Source: an uncultured Oscillospiraceae bacterium
GTDB lineage: Bacteria > Bacillota > Clostridia > Oscillospirales > Ruminococcaceae
DNA: 64,000 bases
Reading direction: 5' to 3'
NCBI GenBank assembly: GCA_902490585.1
Contig: CABUEI010000007.1
Location: forward strand, 21,706-85,705
The position numbers and the translations under genes are program-made. The notes beneath the pieces were generated by a model that saw only the letters and a list, made by a program, of their open reading frames with translations, did no database searches and was not told the origin of the DNA. Positions 24,437 to 32,736 of this stretch are shown here, in pieces (positions within the stretch are counted from its first letter, which is position 1; every line of letters begins with the position of its first letter).

Positions 24437-26122
24437 ATGTTACAAATTGAAGAAGCATCCGAAAAGATTAAAGCACTTGAAGATAAAGTGATAACCACTT
24501 TAAATGAAGCCGGTCTGAATTCAGAAATTAAATATGACGAAAACGATAAAATCAATATTGTTTTCGCCGGACAATACAGTGCCGGTAAATCAAGCATTCT
24601 AAAAATGCTGACCGGCATGGATGACATAGGAATAGGCGCAGGAATAACCACTCAGCAGACGCATACATATGAATGGAATGGACTTTTTGTAACGGATACA
24701 CCCGGAATTCATACCGAACTTCGTCCTGACCACGATGAAATTGCTTATGAAGAAATTTCCGCAGCTGATATGTTAGTATACGTAATAACATATAATCTGT
24801 TTGACAGTTTTAACGGAGAGCATTTCAGAAAGCTTGCAATAGAAAAAGACAAAGCCGGAGAAATGATACTCGTTATAAACAAAATGAACGATACCGCCAA
24901 AGGAAATTGTCCCGAACAGCAAGATATTATTATGGGCAGCACAGGACTTAAAGATGTTATCGCTCCATATAGCCCCGAAGATCTCAACTTGTGCTTTCTG
25001 GATGCGAAGTCTTATCTTGAAAGCATTGATGAGAGCGATAAGGAAATCGCTGATGAATTGTACGATCGTAGCGGATATGAAAAATTTGTTGAAACACTTA
25101 ATCGCTTTGTAAAGGAAAAGGGACTCACCTCCAAACTGACAACAAAGCCGTTTATCCTTTCCGATCTGCTAGAAAAACATATCAAAGATCTTGAACCTAA
25201 ATCTTCAGATGATACCGTAGACGCTCTTAAAGAGCATCTGATGCAGCAACGTGGTATAGTTGTGGAAAAACGAAATTCTCTAAAAGATGAACTTAAAGGC
25301 ATTTTTGCTACAAAAGCTTCTTATATCAAAGATCTGGGAACAGAAGCGGCAAACATTGTTGTCGAAGGCTGTACTGAAACCGAGATTAAAGATTCGTTGA
25401 ATGATTACGAAAAACAGATCAAACAAATATCGCAGGAATGTGAAGAAGAAGTATCAGACACACTTAAAACCGGCTTTGGAGAAATCGATAATGATTTTAC
25501 AACTCTTGAAAACTCAGAATTCTCACAAAACATCAAAAAGAATATCAGTGCAAAGTTTAACGATCTCCCGGAAAATGTAAAACAAGTAATCAATAATATA
25601 AGCGGATTTGCCAAAAGTGTCGGTGCACAAATTGCCAACAACTCATATAAAGCAGGTGTAACCGGAGGCTTGAAGCTCTCAAATTTCAGTGGCGGAAATA
25701 TTCATCAGATTGTCCTTAAGGTAGGTAATAAAATTGGTTTGAAATTCAAACCATGGCAAGCTATTAAATTATCTCGCGGAATCTCTGTTGCGGGACAGGT
25801 TGTCGGAATAGCAGGCGCCGCTTTAGGCGTTATTATGCAAATCAAAGCTGATTCTGATGACGAAAAAGCTCGCGAATCACTGAAAGAGTGTCGGATGAAT
25901 ATAAGAAGCATGTTTAACGACAGTGCTAATTCTCTGATTGATAACGGTACGAAAATCATCGAAGAATATGTAACTTCTCCTCTTGATAAACAAATCAAAG
26001 AAATAGATAATCAAATTCGGCTTATTCGTGAAACTGAAGAAAATCGGAGTGAATTATGCAAAAAGCTGGAATTGCTCAAATGTGACTGTCAGAATCTGAT
26101 TCATGATATTCACGCACTATAA
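24437..26122 (+). CDS. Dynamin-like large GTPase B
   Basis: A 561-residue partner of the gene before it, with AAAGGAG ahead of the ATG. The P-loop GQYSAGKSS is at 45-53, switch I at GAGITTQQTHTYEW (68-81), G3 DTPGIHTE at 87-94 and G4 INKMND at 147-152. A long coiled-coil-like helical region follows (about 230-400), then a hydrophobic patch (about 447-470, GQVVGIAGAALGVIMQI), then a C-terminal helix that can fold back on the stalk. It shares the TYEWN-x5-TD-x-PGI pattern with GTPase A, so the two are old paralogs and probably form a heteromer on membranes. A strong terminator follows at once. Both genes are AT-richer than their neighbours. Confidence 0.75.
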   Translation: MLQIEEASEKIKALEDKVITTLNEAGLNSEIKYDENDKINIVFAGQYSAGKSSILKMLTGMDDIGIGAGITTQQTHTYEWNGLFVTDTPGIHTELRPDHDEIAYEEISAADMLVYVITYNLFDSFNGEHFRKLAIEKDKAGEMILVINKMNDTAKGNCPEQQDIIMGSTGLKDVIAPYSPEDLNLCFLDAKSYLESIDESDKEIADELYDRSGYEKFVETLNRFVKEKGLTSKLTTKPFILSDLLEKHIKDLEPKSSDDTVDALKEHLMQQRGIVVEKRNSLKDELKGIFATKASYIKDLGTEAANIVVEGCTETEIKDSLNDYEKQIKQISQECEEEVSDTLKTGFGEIDNDFTTLENSEFSQNIKKNISAKFNDLPENVKQVINNISGFAKSVGAQIANNSYKAGVTGGLKLSNFSGGNIHQIVLKVGNKIGLKFKPWQAIKLSRGISVAGQVVGIAGAALGVIMQIKADSDDEKARESLKECRMNIRSMFNDSANSLIDNGTKIIEEYVTSPLDKQIKEIDNQIRLIRETEENRSELCKKLELLKCDCQNLIHDIHAL

Positions 26123-26137
26123 ATTTCAAAAAAGAAT

Positions 26138-26179
26138 AAATGCCCTCTTTACCTGACAACAGGCAAAGAGGGCATTTTT
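26138..26179 (+). terminator. Terminator of the GTPase operon
   Basis: AAATGCCCTCTTT-A-CCTG pairs with CAGG-C-AAAGAGGGCATTT (one mismatch, four-base loop), followed by TTTTT. It begins 15 bases beyond the stop codon. Confidence 0.9.
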
Positions 26180-26237
26180 ATACAATTACGATTTAACCGT
26201 TAAGATGGTGAAAAATCATCGCCTTTGACGAGAAGTG

Positions 26238-26254
26238 AGGCAAGTGTGATAGTG
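26238..26254. repeat. Short repeat right of the GTPase pair
   Basis: AGGCAAGTGTGATAGTG is in the same orientation as the copy at 22158-22174. GGTGGGGCGATGGGG, 20 bases further on, also has a relative beside the left copy. Confidence 0.5.
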
Positions 26255-26305
26255 CGGTTTTGGGAGGGTTGGTGGGGCGATGGGGTGTGTGATAACAATA
26301 TAAAA

Positions 26306-26768
26306 AGCGGTCACAGATTGTTGCTGTGACCGCTTATCTGCTTTATTGGTTTGTGTAACTCCGCCGTTCAACTAACTTTAGCCGAACGGCAACAATTCCA
26401 AAGGCGGAATTTGAGGTGGCTCACAGCCGTAGGTGAAATTTGAAGCGGCACATTGCCACACCGCTGGTAACGGTGGTTGAGCCAAGATTAATCCGTCGGA
26501 ACGGCGAATTTGAAGCGGCTCACAGCCGTAGGTGAAATTTGAAACGGCACTTTGCCACACCGCCGGTAACGGGGGTTGAGCCAAGATTAATCCATCGGAA
26601 CGGCGAATTTGAAACGGCTCACAGCCGTAGGCGGAATCTGAAGCGGCTCACAGCCACCCACATTATATTGATTATTGCTTTGTTTAATCCCGCCGTTCTG
26701 CTAATCTTAGCTGACCGCCGACAATTCCCAAAGGCGGAATTTGAAGCGGCTCACAGCCGCCCGCCCGC
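26306..26768. repeat. Hairpin repeat block with a 99-bp tandem duplication
   Basis: The block opens with a perfect 11-bp hairpin, AGCGGTCACAG/CTGTGACCGCT (26306-26334). Units built on GGCGGAATTTGAAGCGGCTC with ACAGCCG follow. Two near-identical 99-bp units stand in tandem (26431-26529 and 26530-26628), each containing GGTTGAGCCAAGATTAATCC. A further composite copy lies at 26660-26762. Short open frames inside are not believed. No gene is seen here. Confidence 0.75.
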
Positions 26769-27008
26769 TCAGGCTCTGGATTTTATTATGTCAACCATTT
26801 CGCCGACATTCTTCATTGATGAAACTTCACCCATCTTGAAACGGATACCGAATTCATCTTCAACTGCGGATACAAGATTGATATGTTCAAGGCTGTCCCA
26901 GTCCTCTATGTCGTCTGCGGTTGTATCTGCGTTTACGGTGATATCATCATCGTCAAATACGTTTCTGAAAACCTCGTTTAATCTTTCGTAAATTTCCTGC
27001 TCGCTCAT
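26769..27008 (-). CDS. Acyl carrier protein
   Basis: A 79-residue helical, acidic protein with the phosphopantetheine attachment motif DWDSLEHINL, Ser39. It starts one base after the stop of the HAD-IIIC gene, so the two are tightly coupled. It is more like the carrier proteins that serve FkbH-type enzymes than the fatty-acid AcpP, which would sit with fab genes. I infer that it carries the glyceryl or other acyl group made by its neighbour. Confidence 0.92.
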   Translation of the reverse strand: MSEQEIYERLNEVFRNVFDDDDITVNADTTADDIEDWDSLEHINLVSAVEDEFGIRFKMGEVSSMKNVGEMVDIIKSRA

Positions 27009-27009
27009 G

Positions 27010-28794
27010 TTATTTGTTCCTTTCTACAGTAATATACTTGTTTTTAGGCTCATAGCCCGAAAGCTCAAGCTCCCATACGGTGTTGCCGTCTGCGTCCTCG
27101 CTGATTTTTGTGAATCCGAAGTCGCCGTACAGCTCCTTAACCATTTTATTCTTTGCGGTAGGGTAATAATAACCCTTTACCGTTTTAAGTCCACGTTCCT
27201 TTGCTCTTTCACAAAGGCTGTCAAGCATTGCATATTCCATGTCACGCTTGAGTACACGGCAACTCATCAGCCATAAATCTATATCCAGTGTATCGCCGTT
27301 TACTTTGCCGATAACTACCGACACTATGCCGTTGTCACCGAATTTGTCGGCAAGCCTGCCGTATAGTCTGATATAGCTGTCATCAGCGAACACCTGTTCC
27401 ATCTCGGCGGTTGTAAAGCGCTTTGTGGTAAGGTTGAACTGGTTGCTCTTGTTTGTCAGCTGGGTTATACGGGGGAGATAGATAGGCAGGAAATCATCAA
27501 TTACGCCGACCATTTCAAGACTTTCAAGATACTCGCCGTAATCGGTGAACTGTGCCTGCTGTGCGGCTCTTACCGCATTCTCCTTGTACATCTCGTTGCG
27601 CTTTAAATCATCGCTTGAAAAAGCGGTTATCTCAAAGAAGCGTGAGCGGTCGACCACTCTTATATAATCCTCAGGACGCTCCATTTCGGGAACGGCTACT
27701 GTAGGCAACTGTGCGGAAACTATCGCACGCTCGGCAGGGTTATCGTCAAGGAACACAAGAGCGTCCTGTCCGATGTTAAGACCTGTCGCAATAGCCTCTA
27801 TATTTCTATCCTTGTTATCCCAGTTTGCCTTTATCATTATGAAATCATCGGGCTTTAAGCTTCCCTCGGGGTGATTCAGTCCTGCAAGAGCGTTTTCCTC
27901 ATCGTTCTTTGAGCAGACAGTGAGCATTACACCTGTGTCCTTTACAAGTCCGAGGTACTTCTGGAACTCGGAATAAACCTGTCCCATGTGGGTTTCCTGT
28001 CCGATTTCTATGCCGTCAACACCGTCGTCGCCGACAACTCCGCCCCAAAGTGTATTGTCAAGGTCGAGCACAAGCGCTTTCTTGTTCTTTCCGAATACGG
28101 ATTTTACAATTGCCGCTAAGTTGAATGCAAAGTCGGGGATCGCAGGAACGCACATTGCGTACTTGTACAGGTGCCAGTAGGACGGCTCGCTCCACTTGTC
28201 AAGTCCGTAACAAGCGCTGACGTAATTTATATCATTGATATAAAAGCTCTCATGCGATGCGGCGTAATCCGCAAACGCCATATTGAGCCTGTTTATGAAG
28301 TTCACTCTGCCACGGCAGTCGAACGCATCACGGTTGCCCATAAGTCTGAAATACGGCTGTTCAAAATTGTTCTGGATAACAGGGCAGTGGTAGCGCTCGG
28401 CTATCTTTTCCCACATCGTTTCAAAATATTTCATCTGCTCGGCAAAAAGAGCGTCTGTCTGCTCCTTGCTGTCGGTTATCGCAGGGTATTTCAGTATGTT
28501 GCGGTTAGATGTGTGAATAAAGATCAGATCGGGAGAAAAGCTGTCAAGCTCTTCGTTTCCGAATACTGCGTCCTGCCAGTAACGGTTGTATTCCGACTCG
28601 TAAAAGGTCGGCTCGATGCCGTAGTTCAGCAGGAATAATTCAAGCATATTTATTATATCGTTCGTGGTTGAGCCGCCGAGAACGGCGATTTTTTTCTTTA
28701 TGCGCACACTGCCGTCTGACAGGAGCTGTCTTTTTATAGAGCGTTTCTTTTTCAGCAGATAACCGCTGTCGAAGGGGTATTCAAGTTCTTTCAT
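27010..28794 (-). CDS. HAD-IIIC family phosphatase/acyl-ACP former (FkbH-like)
   Basis: A full-length 594-residue member. The N-terminal SGNH-like part has IAVLGGSTTNDI (about 36-47). The HAD core has LDLDNTLWGGVVGDDG with catalytic Asp in DLDNT (244-248), the LTVCSKNDEENA motif and FLDDNPAERA. The C-terminal part (about 450-580) resembles a GNAT acyltransferase (LYGDFGFTKI). FkbH-type enzymes load a glyceryl unit from 1,3-bisphosphoglycerate onto an ACP with loss of phosphate. The adjacent ACP fits. It is 10 bases downstream of a DHHW protein gene. The final acceptor is unknown. Confidence 0.9.
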   Translation of the reverse strand: MKELEYPFDSGYLLKKKRSIKRQLLSDGSVRIKKKIAVLGGSTTNDIINMLELFLLNYGIEPTFYESEYNRYWQDAVFGNEELDSFSPDLIFIHTSNRNILKYPAITDSKEQTDALFAEQMKYFETMWEKIAERYHCPVIQNNFEQPYFRLMGNRDAFDCRGRVNFINRLNMAFADYAASHESFYINDINYVSACYGLDKWSEPSYWHLYKYAMCVPAIPDFAFNLAAIVKSVFGKNKKALVLDLDNTLWGGVVGDDGVDGIEIGQETHMGQVYSEFQKYLGLVKDTGVMLTVCSKNDEENALAGLNHPEGSLKPDDFIMIKANWDNKDRNIEAIATGLNIGQDALVFLDDNPAERAIVSAQLPTVAVPEMERPEDYIRVVDRSRFFEITAFSSDDLKRNEMYKENAVRAAQQAQFTDYGEYLESLEMVGVIDDFLPIYLPRITQLTNKSNQFNLTTKRFTTAEMEQVFADDSYIRLYGRLADKFGDNGIVSVVIGKVNGDTLDIDLWLMSCRVLKRDMEYAMLDSLCERAKERGLKTVKGYYYPTAKNKMVKELYGDFGFTKISEDADGNTVWELELSGYEPKNKYITVERNK

Positions 28795-28804
28795 GTAATC
28801 TTCC

Positions 28805-30007
28805 TTAAATGTTTCTTATATATGAGAAGTAGTCGCAGTTGCCGCCTGCTACAGTGTAGGCGCAGTTTGCAAACAACAGATCGGTTGCGTCAACCTGCTT
28901 GCAGAACTTTATTGCGTTTACCTCGCAATAGCGCAGGTCAAGCACATAGATATTATCAAAGCTCTCGGTAAGGAACGGAATAAGTCCGTTACCGTAGCTT
29001 TCTTTGATAACGACTAAGTTTCTGCCGGTCTTTGCATTGGTTTTGATATGTGCAATGAGATCGTCACTGCCGAGGAATGACAGGTAGTAATAGCTTGCGT
29101 CATTGCACAGGAACAGATTGCTGTCATAACCGTTGCTGTAATAACGGTCGTAATATGTGGTTTTAAGTTTATCCTCGTTGGGAGAATAATAAACCGCATA
29201 GGTTTCGGGGTCGTTGTTCAGATGTTCATCGGACGAGTAATAATACATTGAGCCGACATAACCGCCGCAGGTTTCCTTGCGGTAGTTTTTTATATCGGGG
29301 ACTTTTACACCTGCTGTCTTGCAGAACACCTGTGCGGCATAATATGCGCCGAGGGGCATCCAGTGGTGGTCCGTCCTTGAGTATATCTCTTCGGATGTAT
29401 GCTTTGAAAGCGTATCGTACACGCTGACGTTGGTAACGCCCGTGTTTTTAAGTCCGCTTTCGATATAATCTATCTTGTCCTTCTGAAGTTCGGTGTAGCC
29501 CTTGTATTCTGTCGGGTTGTAGAAATCGACCGATGTCGGTATTACCATTGAATATACCGATACTTCGGGCAGTGCCGACTGGAATGCTTTTACGTCAGTC
29601 ATATACTGGTCGCAGTAGCCGTATGTACCGCCGTAGAACATAATTCCACGGTAGTGGTTATCCATTCCTGCAACCAGTATTCCGTTGTCGACTATCGCTC
29701 TGTAGCTGTTTATATCACTGTTTTCCGCAGGTGCAGAGCTTTCAGGTGATGATGTTGTGTCTGAGGGAGCAGCGGTGGTGGTTTCGGTAGTTGACGGGGT
29801 GGTATCTTCCGGTGCGGAGGTGTCGGGTGCTTCGGTTTCTTCGCTTTCGGTATCGGACGGTGTTTGAGATGATACCGGATCCGGTGCTAAGGTATATGCC
29901 GATGTATCTTTACTGCTCGCATTGCTGTCGGGGAAAACCTCTGAACAGCCGCAGGCAAGCATTGATATTATCAATATAAGCGCTGTTAACTTCGGGAGCT
30001 TTTTCAT
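28805..30007 (-). CDS. DHHW-family lipoprotein A (AlgX/AlgJ-like)
   Basis: A 400-residue lipoprotein: signal core to residue 18, then LACGC with the lipid Cys at 19 or 21, then a Ser/Thr/Pro/Glu-rich linker to about 98. The catalytic-type domain has TRTDHHW-like SRTDHHWMPLGAYYAAQ (DHHW at 213-216) and ESYGNGLIPFL (336-346). The Asp-His and Ser of these motifs match the SGNH-like centre of AlgX/AlgJ/DltD-type O-acyltransferases. It probably moves an acyl group to a glycan outside the cell. It is paralogous to the gene just upstream. No membrane acyltransferase (MBOAT) accompanies it here. Confidence 0.88.
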   Translation of the reverse strand: MKKLPKLTALILIISMLACGCSEVFPDSNASSKDTSAYTLAPDPVSSQTPSDTESEETEAPDTSAPEDTTPSTTETTTAAPSDTTSSPESSAPAENSDINSYRAIVDNGILVAGMDNHYRGIMFYGGTYGYCDQYMTDVKAFQSALPEVSVYSMVIPTSVDFYNPTEYKGYTELQKDKIDYIESGLKNTGVTNVSVYDTLSKHTSEEIYSRTDHHWMPLGAYYAAQVFCKTAGVKVPDIKNYRKETCGGYVGSMYYYSSDEHLNNDPETYAVYYSPNEDKLKTTYYDRYYSNGYDSNLFLCNDASYYYLSFLGSDDLIAHIKTNAKTGRNLVVIKESYGNGLIPFLTESFDNIYVLDLRYCEVNAIKFCKQVDATDLLFANCAYTVAGGNCDYFSYIRNI

Positions 30008-30045
30008 ACGCTCCTCCTTTCTGAAAACAAGTCAGAAAAAGAAAT

Positions 30046-31203
30046 TTACTTTGAAAGCAGATTGTTCTTTATTCCCTCTGCGTTTTCGCCGACTGCGGAG
30101 AATGTGCACATTGTAAACAGAACGTCGGTAATGCCGTTATCCTTAATAAAGTCGGGTGCGTAAAGGTCAAAGTAGCGGATGTCGCAAACGTAGATTTCCT
30201 CAAAGGAATCTATAAAGAAGGGAACTTCCGCATTGCCGTAGCTGTCCTTGAAGATGCAGAGCTTTCTGCCGTTCTTGTTTGCTGTTTCAATCTTTACTAT
30301 CTTCTGGTCGCCGCCCATAAAGGTGGAATATGCGCCGCTTGCGGGCTGATCTACAAATATGCTGTGGAACTGTGAGAACTGCTCGTCAACCTTGAAATCG
30401 GTCGTGTAATAGGTTGCGGTGTATTCTGTGGAGGGGATATAGTAGGTGAAGGTATCGGGGTCGTTTTTGATACGCTCGTTATACTCGGTAAATGCGTACA
30501 TTGTTCCGACAAATCCCTCTATGGTTTCTGTCTTGTAGGTTGAAAGATCCTTTACGGGTACCTGTGCCATTTCACAGAAAGCCTTTGCCGCATAGTATGC
30601 GCCGAGGGGTTCCCAGTGGTGATCGGTACGGGTATAGATATACTCGTTTGTGTGTGCCTCAAGTGCAGCATAACCGTCAACATTGATTACGTTCACAAGC
30701 TTATTTGCTATGCTGTTTATCGAGTCCCTGTGGCTTGCGTTATAATCCTCATAGCCGGCAGGGAGGTAATATGCGCCTGCCGTGGGAACTACCATATTGA
30801 ATACGTTTACCGATGAGCCGACTTTTTCCTTGAACTCGTTGAGATAAGTTGCATAGTTTGCACCGTCGCCGCCGCCGTAAAGGGAAATACCCCATGTATG
30901 ACCGTCTATGTCAACTACAAGCTGTCCGTTTGTCTGAACGCCGTCAACACCTACAGGTTTATCGTTGCTTGTCGATGTATCGGAAGAAACCGAACTGTCA
31001 GAACTGTCCGAATTATCTGTAGAGGGTGTACTGTCGCCGGTCGATGAACTGTTGTCGTTCTTGCTTTCTGTTGCTGAGCTTTCCGTTATACTGCTTTCGT
31101 TTTTGCTGTCGGAAGAGCCTGCATCCTGCGATGAGCAGGCTGTTGCACCGAGGACGGTTGCACAGGCGAGGATTGCCGCTGTAACTCTGATATTCAACTT
31201 CAT
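30046..31203 (-). CDS. DHHW-family lipoprotein B (AlgX/AlgJ-like)
   Basis: A 385-residue paralog of the next gene. The lipobox is GATAC (Cys23), and a very Ser/Asp-rich linker runs to about 82. DHHW is at 194-197 in TRTDHHWEPLGAYYAAK and the Ser motif FKDSYGNAEVPFF lies at 318-330. It is first in the four-gene operon (B, A, HAD-IIIC, ACP) with a 38-base gap. Two paralogs suggest two acceptors or a heteromer. The linker differs fully from that of lipoprotein A, so the domains diverged less than their tethers. Confidence 0.88.
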   Translation of the reverse strand: MKLNIRVTAAILACATVLGATACSSQDAGSSDSKNESSITESSATESKNDNSSSTGDSTPSTDNSDSSDSSVSSDTSTSNDKPVGVDGVQTNGQLVVDIDGHTWGISLYGGGDGANYATYLNEFKEKVGSSVNVFNMVVPTAGAYYLPAGYEDYNASHRDSINSIANKLVNVINVDGYAALEAHTNEYIYTRTDHHWEPLGAYYAAKAFCEMAQVPVKDLSTYKTETIEGFVGTMYAFTEYNERIKNDPDTFTYYIPSTEYTATYYTTDFKVDEQFSQFHSIFVDQPASGAYSTFMGGDQKIVKIETANKNGRKLCIFKDSYGNAEVPFFIDSFEEIYVCDIRYFDLYAPDFIKDNGITDVLFTMCTFSAVGENAEGIKNNLLSK

Positions 31204-31272
31204 ATTATGTCCTTTCTTAATGCGGGTGATTATCTTTATATTGCCCGTAAATGTAAATTCTTGTCCTATTGT

Positions 31273-31301
31273 AGTATATCACACTATCGTGTCAAGTTCA
31301 A
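31273..31301 (-). promoter_or_regulatory. Promoter of the DHHW/HAD-IIIC/ACP operon
   Basis: Minus-strand TTGAAC (31296-31301) and TATACT (31273-31278) have a 17-base spacer. An overlapping TTGACA with a 16-base spacer to TACAAT is also possible. Confidence 0.7.
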
Positions 31302-31311
31302 GGATTTTCAC

Positions 31312-32643
31312 TCAAGTTTCAGTCTGCGGCGGAACATTATATTTACTGTAAATGTCACGGGTGATGACTATTCCGCCGGGGAGTGCATATTCACTCTGCA
31401 TATAGTCGTAATAATCGCCCGGAGTGATTATTCCTGCGGTTTTGACTATATCCGTTCCTGCCTTGCTGAGTATATAGTCGGCGAGGAAAACGCAGTTTGT
31501 GCTCATGACAAAATAGGTTTTAAATCTGCCGCTTTTAAATTTATAGAAATGTGCGTGTGTTCCGTTCCACAGCGAGCTGCAATAATCGTCAAAATCCGCA
31601 ATATCTGCTGTGGGGCTGTTTTCACTTGCAAGCTGAAACGGCGGTTTCCAAAGCGTTACGTTACGCTCAAGCTTTGCTATGCCTTTTCTTACCTTGGCAA
31701 GCTGTTTTTCGGTAAGCTTTATGCCGAAATCAAATACCATCTGCAAGTCGTGATAAACGCAGAAATTTATATATTTATCAAAATCCGCTTTGAACAATAC
31801 TCCGTCACCGATACCGCCGAACAGTCTTTCGGAAGATTTGTCATAGTTGCCGTACGATATTACAGTACCGTTAAGTACTAAATCACAATGTCCGATAGAG
31901 CCTACGCCGTCTGCGCTGACATGGATAAGGACGTGGATATCGGGAGTTTCATTGCCTTTGTCATAACGTTCTTCATTCTGTAGTTTTTCTATGTCTATTT
32001 CACGGGAATCAAGACGCTCGGTATAATTTCTCAGTGTTTTCAGCGGTATGAATGTGGTAATGACCTGCGGAAGAGATAAGCGTATTCTGCGGCGGATCAT
32101 GCCCTTGGCTTTATTGGGAGCGGCTTCACGGATAAACAGGCGCAGTTCGCCCGCACCGTAGATTATGCAATAAAGCCCGATCACAATCATCATACCCTGA
32201 CTGCCCATAAGAGTACCGAACAGCATAATAACACCGAAAACGGCAAAGAATATTCCTGCAAATAAGTCGTAAAAAGCGTCCGGCACGGCATTTTTCAAAG
32301 CCGAACCGAAATCAATGAATTTGACAAGAGCGTTCAGAAAAACGTAAAGCGAGAAGATAAACGACAGAAGCGCAAGAGTAGCGGCGGGAAAGAAAACGGA
32401 TATAAGTCCTATTATAATGTTTCCGATGCCGCTGAACACGGGCAGTCGCTGATGTCTTGCGTAGGCACGGATAAGGCGGTGGATACCGTTTGCAACGATA
32501 AAGATACCGCCCAGCCTTGCGGCAGGCTCTACCACTATTTTTCCGTTTACAAGTACAAGTATACCGACAGTGATAAGTCCTGCGCCGTACAGGAGCAGCC
32601 ACGTTATATTGAAGTTCTTTTTTATATTCGGCTTTACGGTCAT
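31312..32643 (-). CDS. DUF308 membrane protein fused to a permuted papain-like domain
   Basis: A 443-residue protein. The first about 185 residues form six membrane helices with internal repeats (GLITVGILVLVNGKIVVEPA, PVFSGIGNIIIGLISVFFPA), the HdeD/DUF308 pattern. The soluble C-terminal half has SIGHCDLVLNGTVISYG (His about 250) and later MSTNCVFLADYILSKAG (Cys about 376). His before Cys, with GHxxL and NC contexts, is the order of permuted NlpC/P60-like (YiiX/LRAT-type) thiol enzymes. That domain is therefore probably a hydrolase or acyltransferase; the call rests on motif reading only. It ends 11 bases before the promoter of the DHHW operon. Confidence 0.7.
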   Translation of the reverse strand: MTVKPNIKKNFNITWLLLYGAGLITVGILVLVNGKIVVEPAARLGGIFIVANGIHRLIRAYARHQRLPVFSGIGNIIIGLISVFFPAATLALLSFIFSLYVFLNALVKFIDFGSALKNAVPDAFYDLFAGIFFAVFGVIMLFGTLMGSQGMMIVIGLYCIIYGAGELRLFIREAAPNKAKGMIRRRIRLSLPQVITTFIPLKTLRNYTERLDSREIDIEKLQNEERYDKGNETPDIHVLIHVSADGVGSIGHCDLVLNGTVISYGNYDKSSERLFGGIGDGVLFKADFDKYINFCVYHDLQMVFDFGIKLTEKQLAKVRKGIAKLERNVTLWKPPFQLASENSPTADIADFDDYCSSLWNGTHAHFYKFKSGRFKTYFVMSTNCVFLADYILSKAGTDIVKTAGIITPGDYYDYMQSEYALPGGIVITRDIYSKYNVPPQTET

Positions 32644-32699
32644 AATATGCTTTTACTCCTTGAAATAAGGCAATAATCGGGGGTTTTGTATTGTTTGTA

Positions 32700-32728
32700 T
32701 TGACAAATGCGATACAAAATGCTACAAT
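32700..32728 (+). promoter_or_regulatory. Promoter of the RNase P RNA gene
   Basis: TTGACA (32700-32705) and TACAAT (32723-32728), spacer 17, end nine bases before the first paired base of the RNA. Confidence 0.85.
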
Positions 32729-32736
32729 AACTATCG

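Noticed and set aside
26431..26762. Possible CRISPR array
   Set aside because: Units are 99 bp and nearly identical throughout, with no unique spacers and no cas genes.
26378..26991. Open frames within the repeat block on both strands
   Set aside because: They consist of repeat sequence or run antisense into the ACP gene; no ribosome sites.
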